64,000 nt of DNA from Selenomonadaceae bacterium. Its GTDB lineage: Bacteria > Bacillota > Negativicutes > Selenomonadales > Selenomonadaceae. The position numbers and the translations under genes are program-made. Where the stretch lies: positions 1 through 64,000 of the forward strand of contig JAFRRH010000049.1 in the NCBI GenBank assembly GCA_017428215.1, read 5' to 3'. The notes beneath the pieces were generated by a model. That model saw only the letters and a list, made by a program, of their open reading frames with translations, had not been told where the DNA came from and searched no databases. Shown here in pieces: positions 46,837-55,626 of this stretch (positions are counted from its first letter, which is position 1; the number at the start of each line of letters is the position of its first letter).

Positions 46837-47352
46837 ATGCAGTACAAGTGCAAGCTGACAGTTATCGACAAAAAAGTTTTCGACGACTTGCAGGAAAAAT
46901 ATCTTGAAGATCCAAAATCCGGTGCGTGTCCTTTTTACGAAGTCGGCGCAGAATATATTTTTGAGCGTTATGGCGACGAGGATACTTTTTGGACGCAGGG
47001 CAAGGGCGCACATTGCTCGGAGGCGTGGGATTGTTTTAGTCGTTATGTTTATACGGCGTTGCAGGGCGGATCAATTATGCGCGGCTGGACGAACGATGAA
47101 CACATGATGATTGCCTGTTGCAATGACGGAACTCGCCCAGTTATTTTCAGAATAGAACGCCTCGATTACAAAGTCGTTTACGTTGAATCGGACGCTGAAA
47201 AAATTGCTTATAAACTTAAAACTTTGGACGGTGTGACGGACGCGATTTATCGTCCCGACAAAAATTTTATCGAAGTTTTCATGGATAGGAACAACGAAGT
47301 TTCTGACGAGAAAATTATTTCCGTAGCGGGTAAAGTTACACGGATTGATTGA
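46837..47352 (+). CDS. TIGR04076-family protein
   Basis: A 171-residue soluble protein whose first 95 residues match the TIGR04076 family, of unknown function: YKCKLTVIDKKVFDDLQEKY, ACPFYEVG, AWDCFSRYVYTALQGG and MIACCNDGTRPVIFRIER. The remainder, about 75 residues (VYVESDAEKIAYKLKTLDGV...), looks like a small alpha/beta appendage. Conserved Cys and Trp residues suggest a ligand or metal site, but nothing is established. ATG 46837 is 10 bases after AGGAG; a GTG at 46828 is too close to that site. rsmB follows after one base. Confidence 0.75.
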   Translation: MQYKCKLTVIDKKVFDDLQEKYLEDPKSGACPFYEVGAEYIFERYGDEDTFWTQGKGAHCSEAWDCFSRYVYTALQGGSIMRGWTNDEHMMIACCNDGTRPVIFRIERLDYKVVYVESDAEKIAYKLKTLDGVTDAIYRPDKNFIEVFMDRNNEVSDEKIISVAGKVTRID

Positions 47353-47353
47353 C

Positions 47354-48643
47354 ATGGACAAAGTTAGACTAGCGGCAACAAAGATTTTATACGACGTGGC
47401 AACTAACGGAGCTTATTCCAATGTGGCATTATCACAGACGTTGCGGCAAGAAAAATTTAGCGATTTAGACAGAAAATTTTGCACGGAATTGGTTTACGGC
47501 GCAGTAAAGGCGGGTGCATCACTCGATTGGAAAATTTCAAAATATCTCAATCGCCCGCTTGCCAAAGTCGACGAAAAAATTTTAGACGTTTTGCGCGTGG
47601 GTATGTATCAAATATTTTTTTTAGATAAAGTGCCAAATTCAGCGGCAGTAAATGAATCAGTGGAGTTATCTAAAAAATTTTGCGGAATCGGTGCGTCTAA
47701 ATTTGTCAACGGAGTTTTGCGCTCGGCAGTTCGTGAGCCGCATAAATCAGACTTCCCGACAGGCGACGACGCAAAATCTCTAGCGTTGAGAAAATTTCAT
47801 CCGTTTTGGCTAGTAAAACTTTTTATAAAAGAATTCGGGCTTGACGCGGCAAAAAAAATTTTGGACTTCGACAACACGGAACCGCCACTGTGCTTGCGCG
47901 TTAACTTTTTAAAAACTACTAGCGAAAAAATTTTAGACGAGCTTAAAAATTTCGGAATGCAAACGGAGCCGTCAACATTCGCGCCTGAAGGAATAATCTG
48001 TCGTGGACACGGTGCATTAGATAAATTTCAACCACTGCGCAACGGATTATGTCAAGTTCAAGATGAAAGCTCCATGACAGCGGCACGACTTTTAAATCCG
48101 CAAGCGGGCGAATTCGTTATAGATTGTTGTGCGGCTCCGGGCGGTAAATCTACACATTTAGCCGAACTCATGCAAAATCGCGGGCGAATCATCGCGGCGG
48201 ATATTTACGAAACTAAACTTAATCATATTGCCCAAAATGCCGAACGTCTCGGAATAAAAATTATCGAACCATTGCTGATTGACGCTTGCGAAATTGGCGA
48301 AAAATTTCCCGCCCAAGCCGATAAAGTTTTGGTTGATGTGCCATGTTCGGGTTTGGGTGTATTGCGGCGTAAAGCAGATTTGCGTTGGAAAAAAAATCCC
48401 GCCGAGCTTAAAGAGTTGCCTGACTTGCAAGAAAAAATTCTGTCAAGCGCGGCTAAAACTCTTAAACCTGGCGGAATTTTGGTTTACAGCACGTGCACAA
48501 TTACACGACGTGAAAATCAAGATGTTGTCGAAAAATTTCTTGCGACGAACGAAAATTTTCAACTAATCGAAATGAAAACGTTATTGCCGCATATCACAAA
48601 TACCGACGGCTTTTTTTCCGCAAAACTAATTAAAAATTCTTGA
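47354..48643 (+). CDS. rsmB: 16S rRNA (cytosine-967-C5)-methyltransferase
   Basis: A 429-residue RsmB/Sun enzyme. The N-terminal NusB-like domain (about 1-135) has VRLAATKILYDV and FCTELVYGAVKA. A C-terminal Rossmann methyltransferase follows, with the SAM loop DCCAAPGGKSTHLAEL, the motif IV cysteine region DVPCSGLGVLRRKADLRW and the catalytic motif VYSTCTI. Both catalytic cysteines (PCSG and STCT) are present. ATG 47354 follows the stop of the TIGR04076 gene by one base. The usual partners (fmt, def, the prkC/rsgA cluster) are not here. Confidence 0.95.
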   Translation: MDKVRLAATKILYDVATNGAYSNVALSQTLRQEKFSDLDRKFCTELVYGAVKAGASLDWKISKYLNRPLAKVDEKILDVLRVGMYQIFFLDKVPNSAAVNESVELSKKFCGIGASKFVNGVLRSAVREPHKSDFPTGDDAKSLALRKFHPFWLVKLFIKEFGLDAAKKILDFDNTEPPLCLRVNFLKTTSEKILDELKNFGMQTEPSTFAPEGIICRGHGALDKFQPLRNGLCQVQDESSMTAARLLNPQAGEFVIDCCAAPGGKSTHLAELMQNRGRIIAADIYETKLNHIAQNAERLGIKIIEPLLIDACEIGEKFPAQADKVLVDVPCSGLGVLRRKADLRWKKNPAELKELPDLQEKILSSAAKTLKPGGILVYSTCTITRRENQDVVEKFLATNENFQLIEMKTLLPHITNTDGFFSAKLIKNS

Positions 48644-48671
48644 CTAACTTTTATAAAACTGAAAAATTTTT

Positions 48672-48696
48672 GGCGCGGCAAATGTCGCGTTTTTTT
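48672..48696. terminator. Terminator between rsmB and the ferredoxin gene
   Basis: GCGCGGCAAATGTCGCGTTTTTTT on the plus strand: a short GC stem followed by seven T. Because the genes converge here and the flanks are A/T-rich (AAAAATTTTT), it probably serves both. Confidence 0.6.
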
Positions 48697-49480
48697 ATGT
48701 CAAAGCTTGCGCCGGACAAATATTTTTGCACCGTCCACAACGTACACATTCGGCAGAATTAAAATCTTTCGTCGGGTCAAGTTCAAGCGGACAAATTTTT
48801 TTGCAACGCTCGCAACCAATACACTTATTTTGCGCGTAGTTTAATTGATAGAAACTGTATTTATTTAACGCGCCGTAAATCGCACCGAGTGGACACATTA
48901 CGCGACAAAAAAATCTGTGAGCGAAGACGCATAAAAAAATTACGCTGAACATTATAAAAATTTTCAGCGCAAATAAATTTCCCAATACGTCGCGAAATTC
49001 TTCATGCGTGGCAATCAGCGGCAAGCCCGCCTCTAACGTTCCCGCCGGACAAATGTATTCGCAAAAAGTTGGTTCGCCAAATTTTGTCGCGACGGGCAAA
49101 ATCAGCACGAAGATTATCAGCAAAAAATATTTCACGTATAATAATCTGCGCGGCAAGGAAATTTTCGGCGACGGAATTTTATTCAGCAACTCTTGAATCA
49201 ATCCGAACGGGCATAAAAATCCGCAAACCGCCCGACCTAAAATCAATCCGATTAAAAGCGTGAAACCCGCCGCGTAAAAACTAAATTTGCCGCCCATGCC
49301 GCCGACTGTTTGCATTGCGCCAATCGGACAGCTAAAAGTTGCCGCAGGACATGACCAGCAATTTAATCCTGGTGCACAAAAATTTTTCAGCTCGCCGCGA
49401 TAAAGTTTGCCGCTTAAAAAATTTGCCGCGTGAGGATTCGTTAAAATCGTCGCCGCCAACTGAATCAATCGCCGTTTCAT
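48695..49480 (-). CDS. NapH-like 4Fe-4S membrane ferredoxin
   Basis: A 261-residue membrane-bound electron-transfer protein of the NapH/RdxA-type ferredoxin family. Four or five hydrophobic segments are present. Between them lie Cys motifs CWSCPAATFSCP, CGFLCPFG, CEYICPAG and CRVMCPLG, and at the C-terminus two 4Fe-4S clusters: CIGCERCKKICP and CVRCGRCKNICP. ATG 49480 overlaps the stop of the small CXXC-protein gene by one base (TAATG), so the three genes TlpA-like, CXXC protein and this one form a tight operon. A role in passing electrons across the membrane is inferred. Confidence 0.88.
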   Translation of the reverse strand: MKRRLIQLAATILTNPHAANFLSGKLYRGELKNFCAPGLNCWSCPAATFSCPIGAMQTVGGMGGKFSFYAAGFTLLIGLILGRAVCGFLCPFGLIQELLNKIPSPKISLPRRLLYVKYFLLIIFVLILPVATKFGEPTFCEYICPAGTLEAGLPLIATHEEFRDVLGNLFALKIFIMFSVIFLCVFAHRFFCRVMCPLGAIYGALNKYSFYQLNYAQNKCIGCERCKKICPLELDPTKDFNSAECVRCGRCKNICPAQALT

Positions 49481-49626
49481 TAGCCTAATCCGATACATTC
49501 AAGACAAACTCGCGTTGCTTTAGCGAAAATCGTTGACAACTCGCCGCGCTCAATTCCAAACCAAATCATAGCCGCGCTTGCCAAAAAAATTATCAGTCTA
49601 CTGCTTGAGAAGTTTTTCAAGTTCAT
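49480..49626 (-). CDS. CD1871A-like small CXXC membrane protein
   Basis: A 48-residue protein missed by many callers. It has one membrane helix (RLIIFLASAAMIWFGIERGE) followed by VCLECIGLG, with the CXXC motif characteristic of the CD1871A family of small proteins. The start (ATG 49626) lies inside the 3' end of the TlpA-like gene (29-base overlap) and its stop overlaps the ferredoxin start. The nested arrangement and shared redox theme suggest that the three gene products act together. The function is unknown. Confidence 0.75.
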   Translation of the reverse strand: MNLKNFSSSRLIIFLASAAMIWFGIERGELSTIFAKATRVCLECIGLG

Positions 49627-50140
49627 CTTTGTAACCTTCCACGTCCGCGCCAATAATCGCCTTACCAACGACTTCGCCCTTGCTGTTGACAAAAATCGTC
49701 GTCGGAACTGCCTCAACACCTTCCATAAACTGCATTAACTGCGCGTCAGGGACAATGTTAACGAAATTCGCGCCTGCCTCTTGAGTTATTTGTTGTGCCC
49801 GTTGAATTTGCGTAGAATTCTCCGAAGCGTCGCAGACTAATCCAATAATTTGCGCGTCGGCGGGCATGGAACGAGCCATTTCGCCGAGTTCGGGCATTTC
49901 ACCTATACACGGCGGGCAAAACGTTCCCCAAATATTTACCATAGTAATTTTCTTCGACGCAAAAATTTCGTTCGTGACGGTCGCGCCGGTAATCGTCTTG
50001 GCAGTGAAGTTTGGAATATTTTTGGCAACGGGTGACGCCTGCGCGGTACTTGGTGAATTATGAACGTGCTCTGAATCGGAGCAACCGCTCATTAAAATTG
50101 CCACGCTCATAAAAGCCACTGCAAAAAATTTTTTAATCAC
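49598..50140 (-). CDS. TlpA-family thioredoxin-like lipoprotein
   Basis: A 180-residue exported redox protein. A signal peptide with a lipobox (AILMSGC, Cys about residue 20) should anchor it to the outer face of the cytoplasmic membrane. A short linker follows, then a thioredoxin fold with the active site WGTFCPPC and the cis-Pro motif VEAVPTTIFVN. GTG 50140 is 9 bases after GGGAG; an ATG at 50149 sits directly on that site and is less likely. It probably reduces or oxidises periplasmic disulfides using the downstream CXXC and ferredoxin proteins. Confidence 0.88.
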   Translation of the reverse strand: MIKKFFAVAFMSVAILMSGCSDSEHVHNSPSTAQASPVAKNIPNFTAKTITGATVTNEIFASKKITMVNIWGTFCPPCIGEMPELGEMARSMPADAQIIGLVCDASENSTQIQRAQQITQEAGANFVNIVPDAQLMQFMEGVEAVPTTIFVNSKGEVVGKAIIGADVEGYKDELEKLLKQ

Positions 50141-50261
50141 AGTTATCATCTCCCGTATTTTTTTAACACATTCTATCATTCGCGTTGAAGCTATGCAAGC
50201 AGGGGAATTTACACGCGGGAAGAATAAATGCAGTTAGGAATCAGTAATTAGGAATGGTGAC

Positions 50262-51353
50262 ATGAAAATCGTAGTTTCCGGCTATTACGGCTCGAAGAAC
50301 GGCGGCGATGAGGCGATGCTCTCTGCAATGCTCGAAGTCCTGCGCGAAGAAGTTGCAGACTTGAGCGTTACGGTTATATCCCTCAATCCCGAATATACCA
50401 AACGACGCCACAACGTCGACGCAGTGCCGTGGCTGGACATTTGGTCAATTATAAAAAAAATTCGTGCGGCAGATTTGCTGATAAGCGGCGGCGGCTCACT
50501 TTTACAAAATGTTACGAGTGGGCGCAGTCTTTACTATTACCTCGCGATAATTTTTTTTGCGCTTGCCTGCAAACGAAAAGTTATGCTTTATGCTCAAGGT
50601 ATCGGACCGATTCGCGGCATGTTGGCGCATAAACTCATGAACTTAATCCTTAATCGCGTCGACTTAATTACAGTTCGTGATCGCGGCTCGCTTGAGGAAT
50701 TATCGCGGCTTAAAATAACTTGTCCGGAAATTTACTGTACTGCCGACCCTGTTTTAGCGATAAAACCCGTGCCGCTCGAATTCGGCGAAAAAATTTTAGC
50801 GCGTCATTCTATAACTCGAAACGGGAAATTTATCGGCGTGGCGATTCGTCACTGGATTGACTGGGAACATTTTCAACACGAACTTGCTACTGCACTTGAT
50901 AAAATTGCTGAAACTACCGACGCGAAAATTATTTTTATCCCAATGAAATTTCCTGAAGATATTCGCGCCGCCCAATCAACCGCCGCCCTAATGAAAAATT
51001 GCGCCGTGCTCGATGAAGAATTCACGACGCAAGAAATTTTAAGTTTAGTTGGTTGCATGGATATTTTAATTGGCGTTCGTTTGCACGCGCTGATTTTTGC
51101 CGGCGTTATGAATGTTCCCATGCTCGGAATTTCCTACGACCCGAAGATTGAACGCTTTCTTGATTCGATTGGAGAAAAACCGCTGGGCACGCTCTCTGAC
51201 GTGACTGCTGATAAAATTTTCGACGAGACCTTGAAAAAACTTTCCGCGCATAAAAATTTCCGCAACGACGCTTTACTAAAAGAACTCGGCGAACTCGCCC
51301 GCAAAAATGCTAAACTCGCCGTCGCCTTAGCTAAACAACTTAGCTTGACTTAG
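50262..51353 (+). CDS. csaB: Polysaccharide pyruvyl transferase CsaB
   Basis: A 363-residue enzyme that adds ketal-linked pyruvate to cell-wall polysaccharide, the modification recognised by SLH-domain surface proteins. VVSGYYGSKNGGDEAML at the N-terminus, DLLISGGGSLLQN, YAQGIGPI and IGVRLHALIFAGV are family motifs. It lies divergently from the TlpA-like gene. The gap contains GTTAGGAATCAGTAATTAGGA, a short tandem repeat. The presence of csaB suggests that the cell has an SLH-anchored S-layer, as in other Negativicutes. Confidence 0.92.
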   Translation: MKIVVSGYYGSKNGGDEAMLSAMLEVLREEVADLSVTVISLNPEYTKRRHNVDAVPWLDIWSIIKKIRAADLLISGGGSLLQNVTSGRSLYYYLAIIFFALACKRKVMLYAQGIGPIRGMLAHKLMNLILNRVDLITVRDRGSLEELSRLKITCPEIYCTADPVLAIKPVPLEFGEKILARHSITRNGKFIGVAIRHWIDWEHFQHELATALDKIAETTDAKIIFIPMKFPEDIRAAQSTAALMKNCAVLDEEFTTQEILSLVGCMDILIGVRLHALIFAGVMNVPMLGISYDPKIERFLDSIGEKPLGTLSDVTADKIFDETLKKLSAHKNFRNDALLKELGELARKNAKLAVALAKQLSLT

Positions 51354-51409
51354 AAAAGATTTTGCATTAACCTTGAAAAAATTTACTAAAGTTGAGGACA
51401 CAAAAATTT

Positions 51410-52183
51410 ATGACAGATGTACAGAATCAGCCAGATAAACGCGGCATAAAAATAAATCGGACAGGAATCACAGGGCTACACCTGCCATTTTTTATTTCGG
51501 ACGGCGGCAAAACTCAACAAGTCTTAGCGAAAATTCGGTTTACAGTTGCGCTCGCCGAAAATCTGCGCGGGACGCATATGAGCCGCCTCACAGAAATTTT
51601 GACGGATTGGACGCAACGACCGATAAAAATTCCTGACGTGGAAAAAATTTTACTCGACGCCTTAGAAAAACTTTCAACCGACTTTGCGGCGATAACGTTT
51701 GCTTTTAAATTCTTTATAGAAAAATTTTCGCCCGTGTCTAAAAAATCTTCCTTAACTGCCGTCGACTGTGAATTTATCGGCGAACTCAAGCGCGGCAGTC
51801 GTATGAATTTTACTTTGGGATTAGCCGTGCCGTTTACGTCGCTTTGTCCGTGCAGTAAGGAAATTTCGGATTTCGGTGCACATAATCAACGCTCAATCTG
51901 CCGCGTAAAGTTGACGTTCAAAGATGTTAACGACGTTTCGATAGAAAAATTTGTTCGATTGATTGAGGCGCAAGGTTCAGCTGAAATTTTCCCGCTCCTC
52001 AAGCGCGAAGATGAAAAATTTATAACTGAAGCCGCCTATCAAAATCCAAAGTTCGTGGAAGATATTTTGCGCGACGTGGTAATTGCTCTGCGCGGCGTAG
52101 AAAATTTATCTGCCTTCGCCGTTGAATGCGAAAATTTTGAATCAATCCACAACCACAACGCCTTTGCCGCTCACGAGGAATAA
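51410..52183 (+). CDS. folE2: GTP cyclohydrolase FolE2 (GCYH-IB)
   Basis: A 257-residue type IB GTP cyclohydrolase, making dihydroneopterin triphosphate for folate or queuosine. GTHMSRLTEIL, VPFTSLCPCSKEISDFGAHN (metal-binding Cys and the substrate Glu) and SIHNHNAFA are diagnostic. The enzyme uses several divalent metals and in some bacteria replaces zinc-dependent FolE. ATG 51410 is preferred over an upstream TTG. Together with folC at 4170, two folate steps are encoded in the window though not in one operon. Confidence 0.93.
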   Translation: MTDVQNQPDKRGIKINRTGITGLHLPFFISDGGKTQQVLAKIRFTVALAENLRGTHMSRLTEILTDWTQRPIKIPDVEKILLDALEKLSTDFAAITFAFKFFIEKFSPVSKKSSLTAVDCEFIGELKRGSRMNFTLGLAVPFTSLCPCSKEISDFGAHNQRSICRVKLTFKDVNDVSIEKFVRLIEAQGSAEIFPLLKREDEKFITEAAYQNPKFVEDILRDVVIALRGVENLSAFAVECENFESIHNHNAFAAHEE

Positions 52184-52192
52184 CTTTTCGGC

Positions 52193-52429
52193 TCACGTCC
52201 AACCGTCGACGTTACAAAGTTGTTGATAATCCTGCGCCGTAAAAAAATTTTGGGTAATAGTAATTTTGAATTTGCTGTTAACTACATATGGCTTGCCTAA
52301 CTTGTCTCGTTCGATTAAAACTTCCTCAATCGGGCGATATATTTTATATCGCAAAATTTTTTCCTGCCGCCGCGCCGTGAAATATTTTAAAAATTTTTCA
52401 ACGGGCTTTTCAAATCGGCTAGTCAACAA
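52193..52429 (-). pseudogene. Phosphopantetheinyl transferase-like fragment
   Basis: A 78-residue frame with PPTase-like pieces: YFTARRQEKILRYKIYRPIE resembles the N-terminal region of Sfp-type transferases, and DKLGKPYVVNSKFKITIT the GKPY...F-I-S-H strand. It stops before the metal-binding and WTxKEA motifs, so it is truncated. It lies downstream of other nonribosomal peptide synthetase remnants, where an activating transferase would be expected. Confidence 0.5.
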
Positions 52430-52507
52430 TCCACTACTCGCCGTCGTGCAAAAGATTTATGTCGATTAATTTTTTCTTAACTTTGCCGTAGCCGTAGCGC
52501 GAAATGT

Positions 52508-53044
52508 TTATTGAATAACGTAAAATGAATCGCCGTGTTCATATTCCTCATTTTCCAAACCAAATAAAATTGCAATTCGTTCGGGAAAAATTAAGAACAA
52601 GACAGTTAAAATCGTAATCAAAAAGCCGCTAAGTTCCACAACTTTTTTCATGAGCTGACAAATCCCGAAGTAATCTTTCTCGCCGTAAAGCACGCCGCAA
52701 ATATTCGGAATGACGCTGATGATACCGCCCGCTAAAAGTTCCGCTATTATCAGCGTATTTGAGCAGACCGCGTAAATTTCCATTGCCGTGACGCCAAGAA
52801 CTGTTAAAACTGCAGTGTTGAGTACAAAAATTTGCAACGCTTGCATGAGTTCCAATCTTACTCGCGGACTGCCTGTTTTGAGCGCGGAGAAAAAAATATC
52901 TTTGAACCACGCAATGTCGCTTAAACGGAACTTTAACATTCTGTCATTGGAGCGTGCGTAGAAAATTAATATGACTAATCCGCAAGCATAACCGATAATC
53001 GTTGCGGCGGCGGACCTTCCATGCCCATGCCCGCGAATAAGCAT
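52508..53044 (-). pseudogene. MATE-family exporter fragment
   Basis: A 178-residue frame with five to six hydrophobic helices: AAATIIGYACGLVILIFY, a VRLELMQALQIFVLNTAV stretch and LAGGIISVIPNICGVLYGEK match the middle of MATE multidrug/polysaccharide transporters (normally about 450 residues with 12 helices). Its 5' part is replaced by the thioester-reductase fragment, and the C-terminal helices are missing. It cannot form a complete transporter. Confidence 0.6.
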
Positions 53045-53470
53045 TATTCGAGAAGTTAATTTGGAACTCGCCGTCGGAAATGCGGCGCATGAGATTGCCG
53101 ACGCGAATAATTTTCCCGTCGAGTTTGCCTTGACCGATTGCGGTTAAAACTAATTCTTCCGCTTGAAATTTTGAGTAAACGTATTTATTCGACATGACCT
53201 CTTATCCAATGTAGAAGTCGCTTTCGGTGAATTTTTTATCAGTGGGAAGTTTTTGTCCAACGTAGTCGCCTCTGACGTTAAAAGTTGAAGCTTGTTTATT
53301 ACTGCGAATAAAGCAGAGAATTTTTGCCGAAGTATTCTTAAACAATTCGTAGAGGACGTGAATCCCCAAAAGGCCCGTCGCGCCGGTGAGCAAAACATCG
53401 CCTAAGCCTTCGTGGTGGATTTCGTCGACATATTCTACGCGATTTTTGGCAAGTGCTCTTTTAATTTGGA
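53020..53470 (-). pseudogene. NRPS thioester-reductase domain, broken
   Basis: Reading leftward: LAKNRVEYVDEIHHEGLGDV leads into LLTGATGLLGIHVLYELFKN, the NADPH-binding start of a terminal reductase (SDR) domain, then AKILCFIRS. After a stop at about 53200 the frame resumes with SNKYVYSKFQAEELVLTAIG (the catalytic YxxxK is in YVYSK), IIRVGNLMRRISDGEFQINF, and is cut. These are the hallmark motifs of reductive-release domains of nonribosomal peptide synthetases. The middle (about 100 residues) is deleted. It joins directly onto the MATE fragment. Confidence 0.7.
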
Positions 53471-53474
53471 AAAA

Positions 53475-53990
53475 TTAGTTGAGGAATGAGCTACCCTCGA
53501 TAAGCGCGGAAATTTTTGGTGCAGAGATTTTTTTCTCAACCCGCACGGGCGTCGGAGCCTGTTGCTTTAAAATGTAAGCCTCTAACTTTTCGACAGTCGG
53601 ATTTTTCATCTGCGCCGATATTTTTTCTGCCCAGTGCCTTTGCAAACATTCCGCACAAAGTTTTCTGCAAATCTGTTGCGGCAATTTTTTTATCTTCCGC
53701 TTCGACTTGCAAGACAGGTTCGGGTAGTGCTTTCTTGTTGATTTTTTGCTCGTCAGCCGAAAGCCAATCAATATCTCCGATTTTCTCCGCGTTAAAAATT
53801 TTCGTGATGACATGTTTATAACTGTCAGCAAAACTTTTTATCAGCGTGTCAGAATATTTCCCGCCGTCAAAGCTAATCGACACGGCGCAAGAATTTTCAT
53901 CAACCTGCAACGCAAAACGTGTCTTTAATCGACGCAGAGTCGACCGACACTCCACGAAAAAGGGAATCGCGGCATTGTTCTATGGTATCT
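53475..53990 (-). pseudogene. NRPS condensation/carrier domain remnant
   Basis: Frame 53955 onward encodes FALQVDENSCAVSISFDGGK and IGDIDWLSADEQKINKK, the C-terminal end of a condensation domain leading into an adenylation domain. LQKTLCGMFAKALGRKNIGA follows, the start of a carrier (PCP) domain. The frame then shifts to KNPTVEKLEAYILKQQ, the end of a PCP. The adenylation domain and the carrier serine region are missing. The order condensation-carrier-reductase is that of a terminal NRPS module. Confidence 0.6.
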
Positions 53991-54083
53991 TCCATAAAGA
54001 GAATTCCGCCTTTCCACAAAATTATTGAAAATTATTCAAGCAACAACTTTAAATTTTTACAAGCTTTTTGGCAAATAAAATCC

Positions 54084-55538
54084 TCAAACCATAACTTGCA
54101 AGCGTTGAATTGTCATATCTTCGGGACCAGTAATTTGACAGCCTTTGCGCTTGGCATAACGGACATAATCTAAAATTTCTTTAGTAATCCGTTCACCTGG
54201 CGCAAGTATCGGAATGCCAGGAGGATAGCACATTAAAAATTCTGCCGCAGTCTTATTTACAGTTTCTTCAATCGGCAAGGATTTTTTTTCTGCGTAGAAA
54301 GCGTCTTTTGGTGTGGCGTCAACAATCGGGTCAATGTATTCAACTTTCATGAGGCGCGAAGGATCTTTACGATAAATCCGCTTAATGTCGGCAAGCGCAC
54401 TTACAAGCCGCTCAATATCTTTAACGCGGTCGCCAACGGAAACATACGCTAAAATATTCGCAATGTCGCCAAACTCCAGCTGAATATCATATTCGTCGCG
54501 CAAAATGTCATAAACTTCGACGCCTGCCAAACCAACAGCCCGCGTAAAAATAGACAATTTCGTAACGTCAAAGTCAAAGACAGAATCGCCGTCCACAATT
54601 TCCTTGCCATAAGCATACCAGCCGCCGAGAAAATTTATTTCGTCGCGAGCATATTCAACCAGCTCAATAACGCGATTAAAAATATCTGCGCCGTGCAAAA
54701 CCAAATTTCGCCGCGAAATGTCAAGACTGACCATAAGCAGATAAGAACCGCTCGTTGACTGCGTGAGATTTATAATCTGGTGAACGTAGCCCGCATTAAT
54801 ATTTTCGCCCGTCAACAGCAGAGAACTTTGCGTTAAGGAGCCGCCGGATTTATGCATAGAAACTGCAGCCATATCCGCGCCAACACTCATCGCTGAGGGT
54901 GGCAATTTTTTATTAAAGTAAAAATGCGTGCCGTGCGCCTCGTCCGCTAAAACTTTCATACCGTGTTCGTGAGCCACGCGAGTTATCGTTGCAATGTCCG
55001 AGCAAATGCCGTAGTAAGTCGGATTGTTAATCAGCACGGCTTTAGCGTCGGGATTATTTTTTATCGCGGCAATGACTTCCTTAACCTTCATGCCAAGCGA
55101 AATCCCCAATCGTTCATCGACTTGCGGATTGACATAAACGGGAATTGCTCCGCACAAAATCAGCGCGTTAATTGCTGAACGGTGAACATTGCGCGGCAAA
55201 ATAATTTTATCGCCTGGCTTGCACGTCGCCAAAATCATTGCTTGCACCGCCGAAGTTGTTCCGCCAATCATGAAAAAACTATGCGCCGCCCCGAATGCTT
55301 TTGCCGCTAAAATTTCTGCGTCGCGAATTACGCTGACGGGGTGACATAAATTATCCAGCGGCTTCATTGAATTAACATCGACATCAAGACAGTTTTGCCC
55401 TAAAAATTCTGCAAGCTCGTGATTGCCGCGCCCGCGTTTATGTCCTGGTACGTCAAAGGGCACTAATCTTGCCGCTTTCATATTAGTTAACGCCTCCAAT
55501 ATCGGAGCGCGGTCTTGTGTTAAATAATCGTTTCTCAT
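54084..55538 (-). CDS. Orn/Lys/Arg decarboxylase (PLP-dependent, fold type I)
   Basis: A 484-residue amino-acid decarboxylase of the Orn/Lys/Arg major domain family, short Firmicutes form. Motifs are FDVPGHKRGRGNHEL, FFMIGGTTSAVQAMI, NNPTYYG, ADEAHGTHF (cofactor Asp and His) and the PLP lysine in SMHKSGGSL. The C-terminal domain has MCYPPGIPILAPGERIT. Products would be cadaverine, putrescine or agmatine; the substrate cannot be read from sequence. In Negativicutes cadaverine can be linked to peptidoglycan, so a wall role is possible. ATG 55538 follows AGGGAGAA. Confidence 0.88.
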   Translation of the reverse strand: MRNDYLTQDRAPILEALTNMKAARLVPFDVPGHKRGRGNHELAEFLGQNCLDVDVNSMKPLDNLCHPVSVIRDAEILAAKAFGAAHSFFMIGGTTSAVQAMILATCKPGDKIILPRNVHRSAINALILCGAIPVYVNPQVDERLGISLGMKVKEVIAAIKNNPDAKAVLINNPTYYGICSDIATITRVAHEHGMKVLADEAHGTHFYFNKKLPPSAMSVGADMAAVSMHKSGGSLTQSSLLLTGENINAGYVHQIINLTQSTSGSYLLMVSLDISRRNLVLHGADIFNRVIELVEYARDEINFLGGWYAYGKEIVDGDSVFDFDVTKLSIFTRAVGLAGVEVYDILRDEYDIQLEFGDIANILAYVSVGDRVKDIERLVSALADIKRIYRKDPSRLMKVEYIDPIVDATPKDAFYAEKKSLPIEETVNKTAAEFLMCYPPGIPILAPGERITKEILDYVRYAKRKGCQITGPEDMTIQRLQVMV

Positions 55539-55554
55539 ACTCTATTCTCCCTAA

Positions 55555-55592
55555 ACAAAAAACAGGCAACCGTTAGGCATGCCCGCTTTTTG
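55555..55592 (-). terminator. Terminator after sepF
   Basis: On the minus strand AAAAAGCGGGCA and TGCCTGTTTTTTG form a stem (with G-U pairs) around GCCTAACGGT, followed by a T-run. It separates sepF from the decarboxylase. Confidence 0.65.
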
Positions 55593-55626
55593 TATGTGAA
55601 TTGATTTTAATTTTAATCTCGCCCTC

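Noticed and set aside
50224..50258. GTTAGGAATCAGTAATTAGGA before csaB as an operator
   Set aside because: It looks like a short degenerate tandem repeat with no symmetry or link to a known regulator; too little to call a regulatory site.
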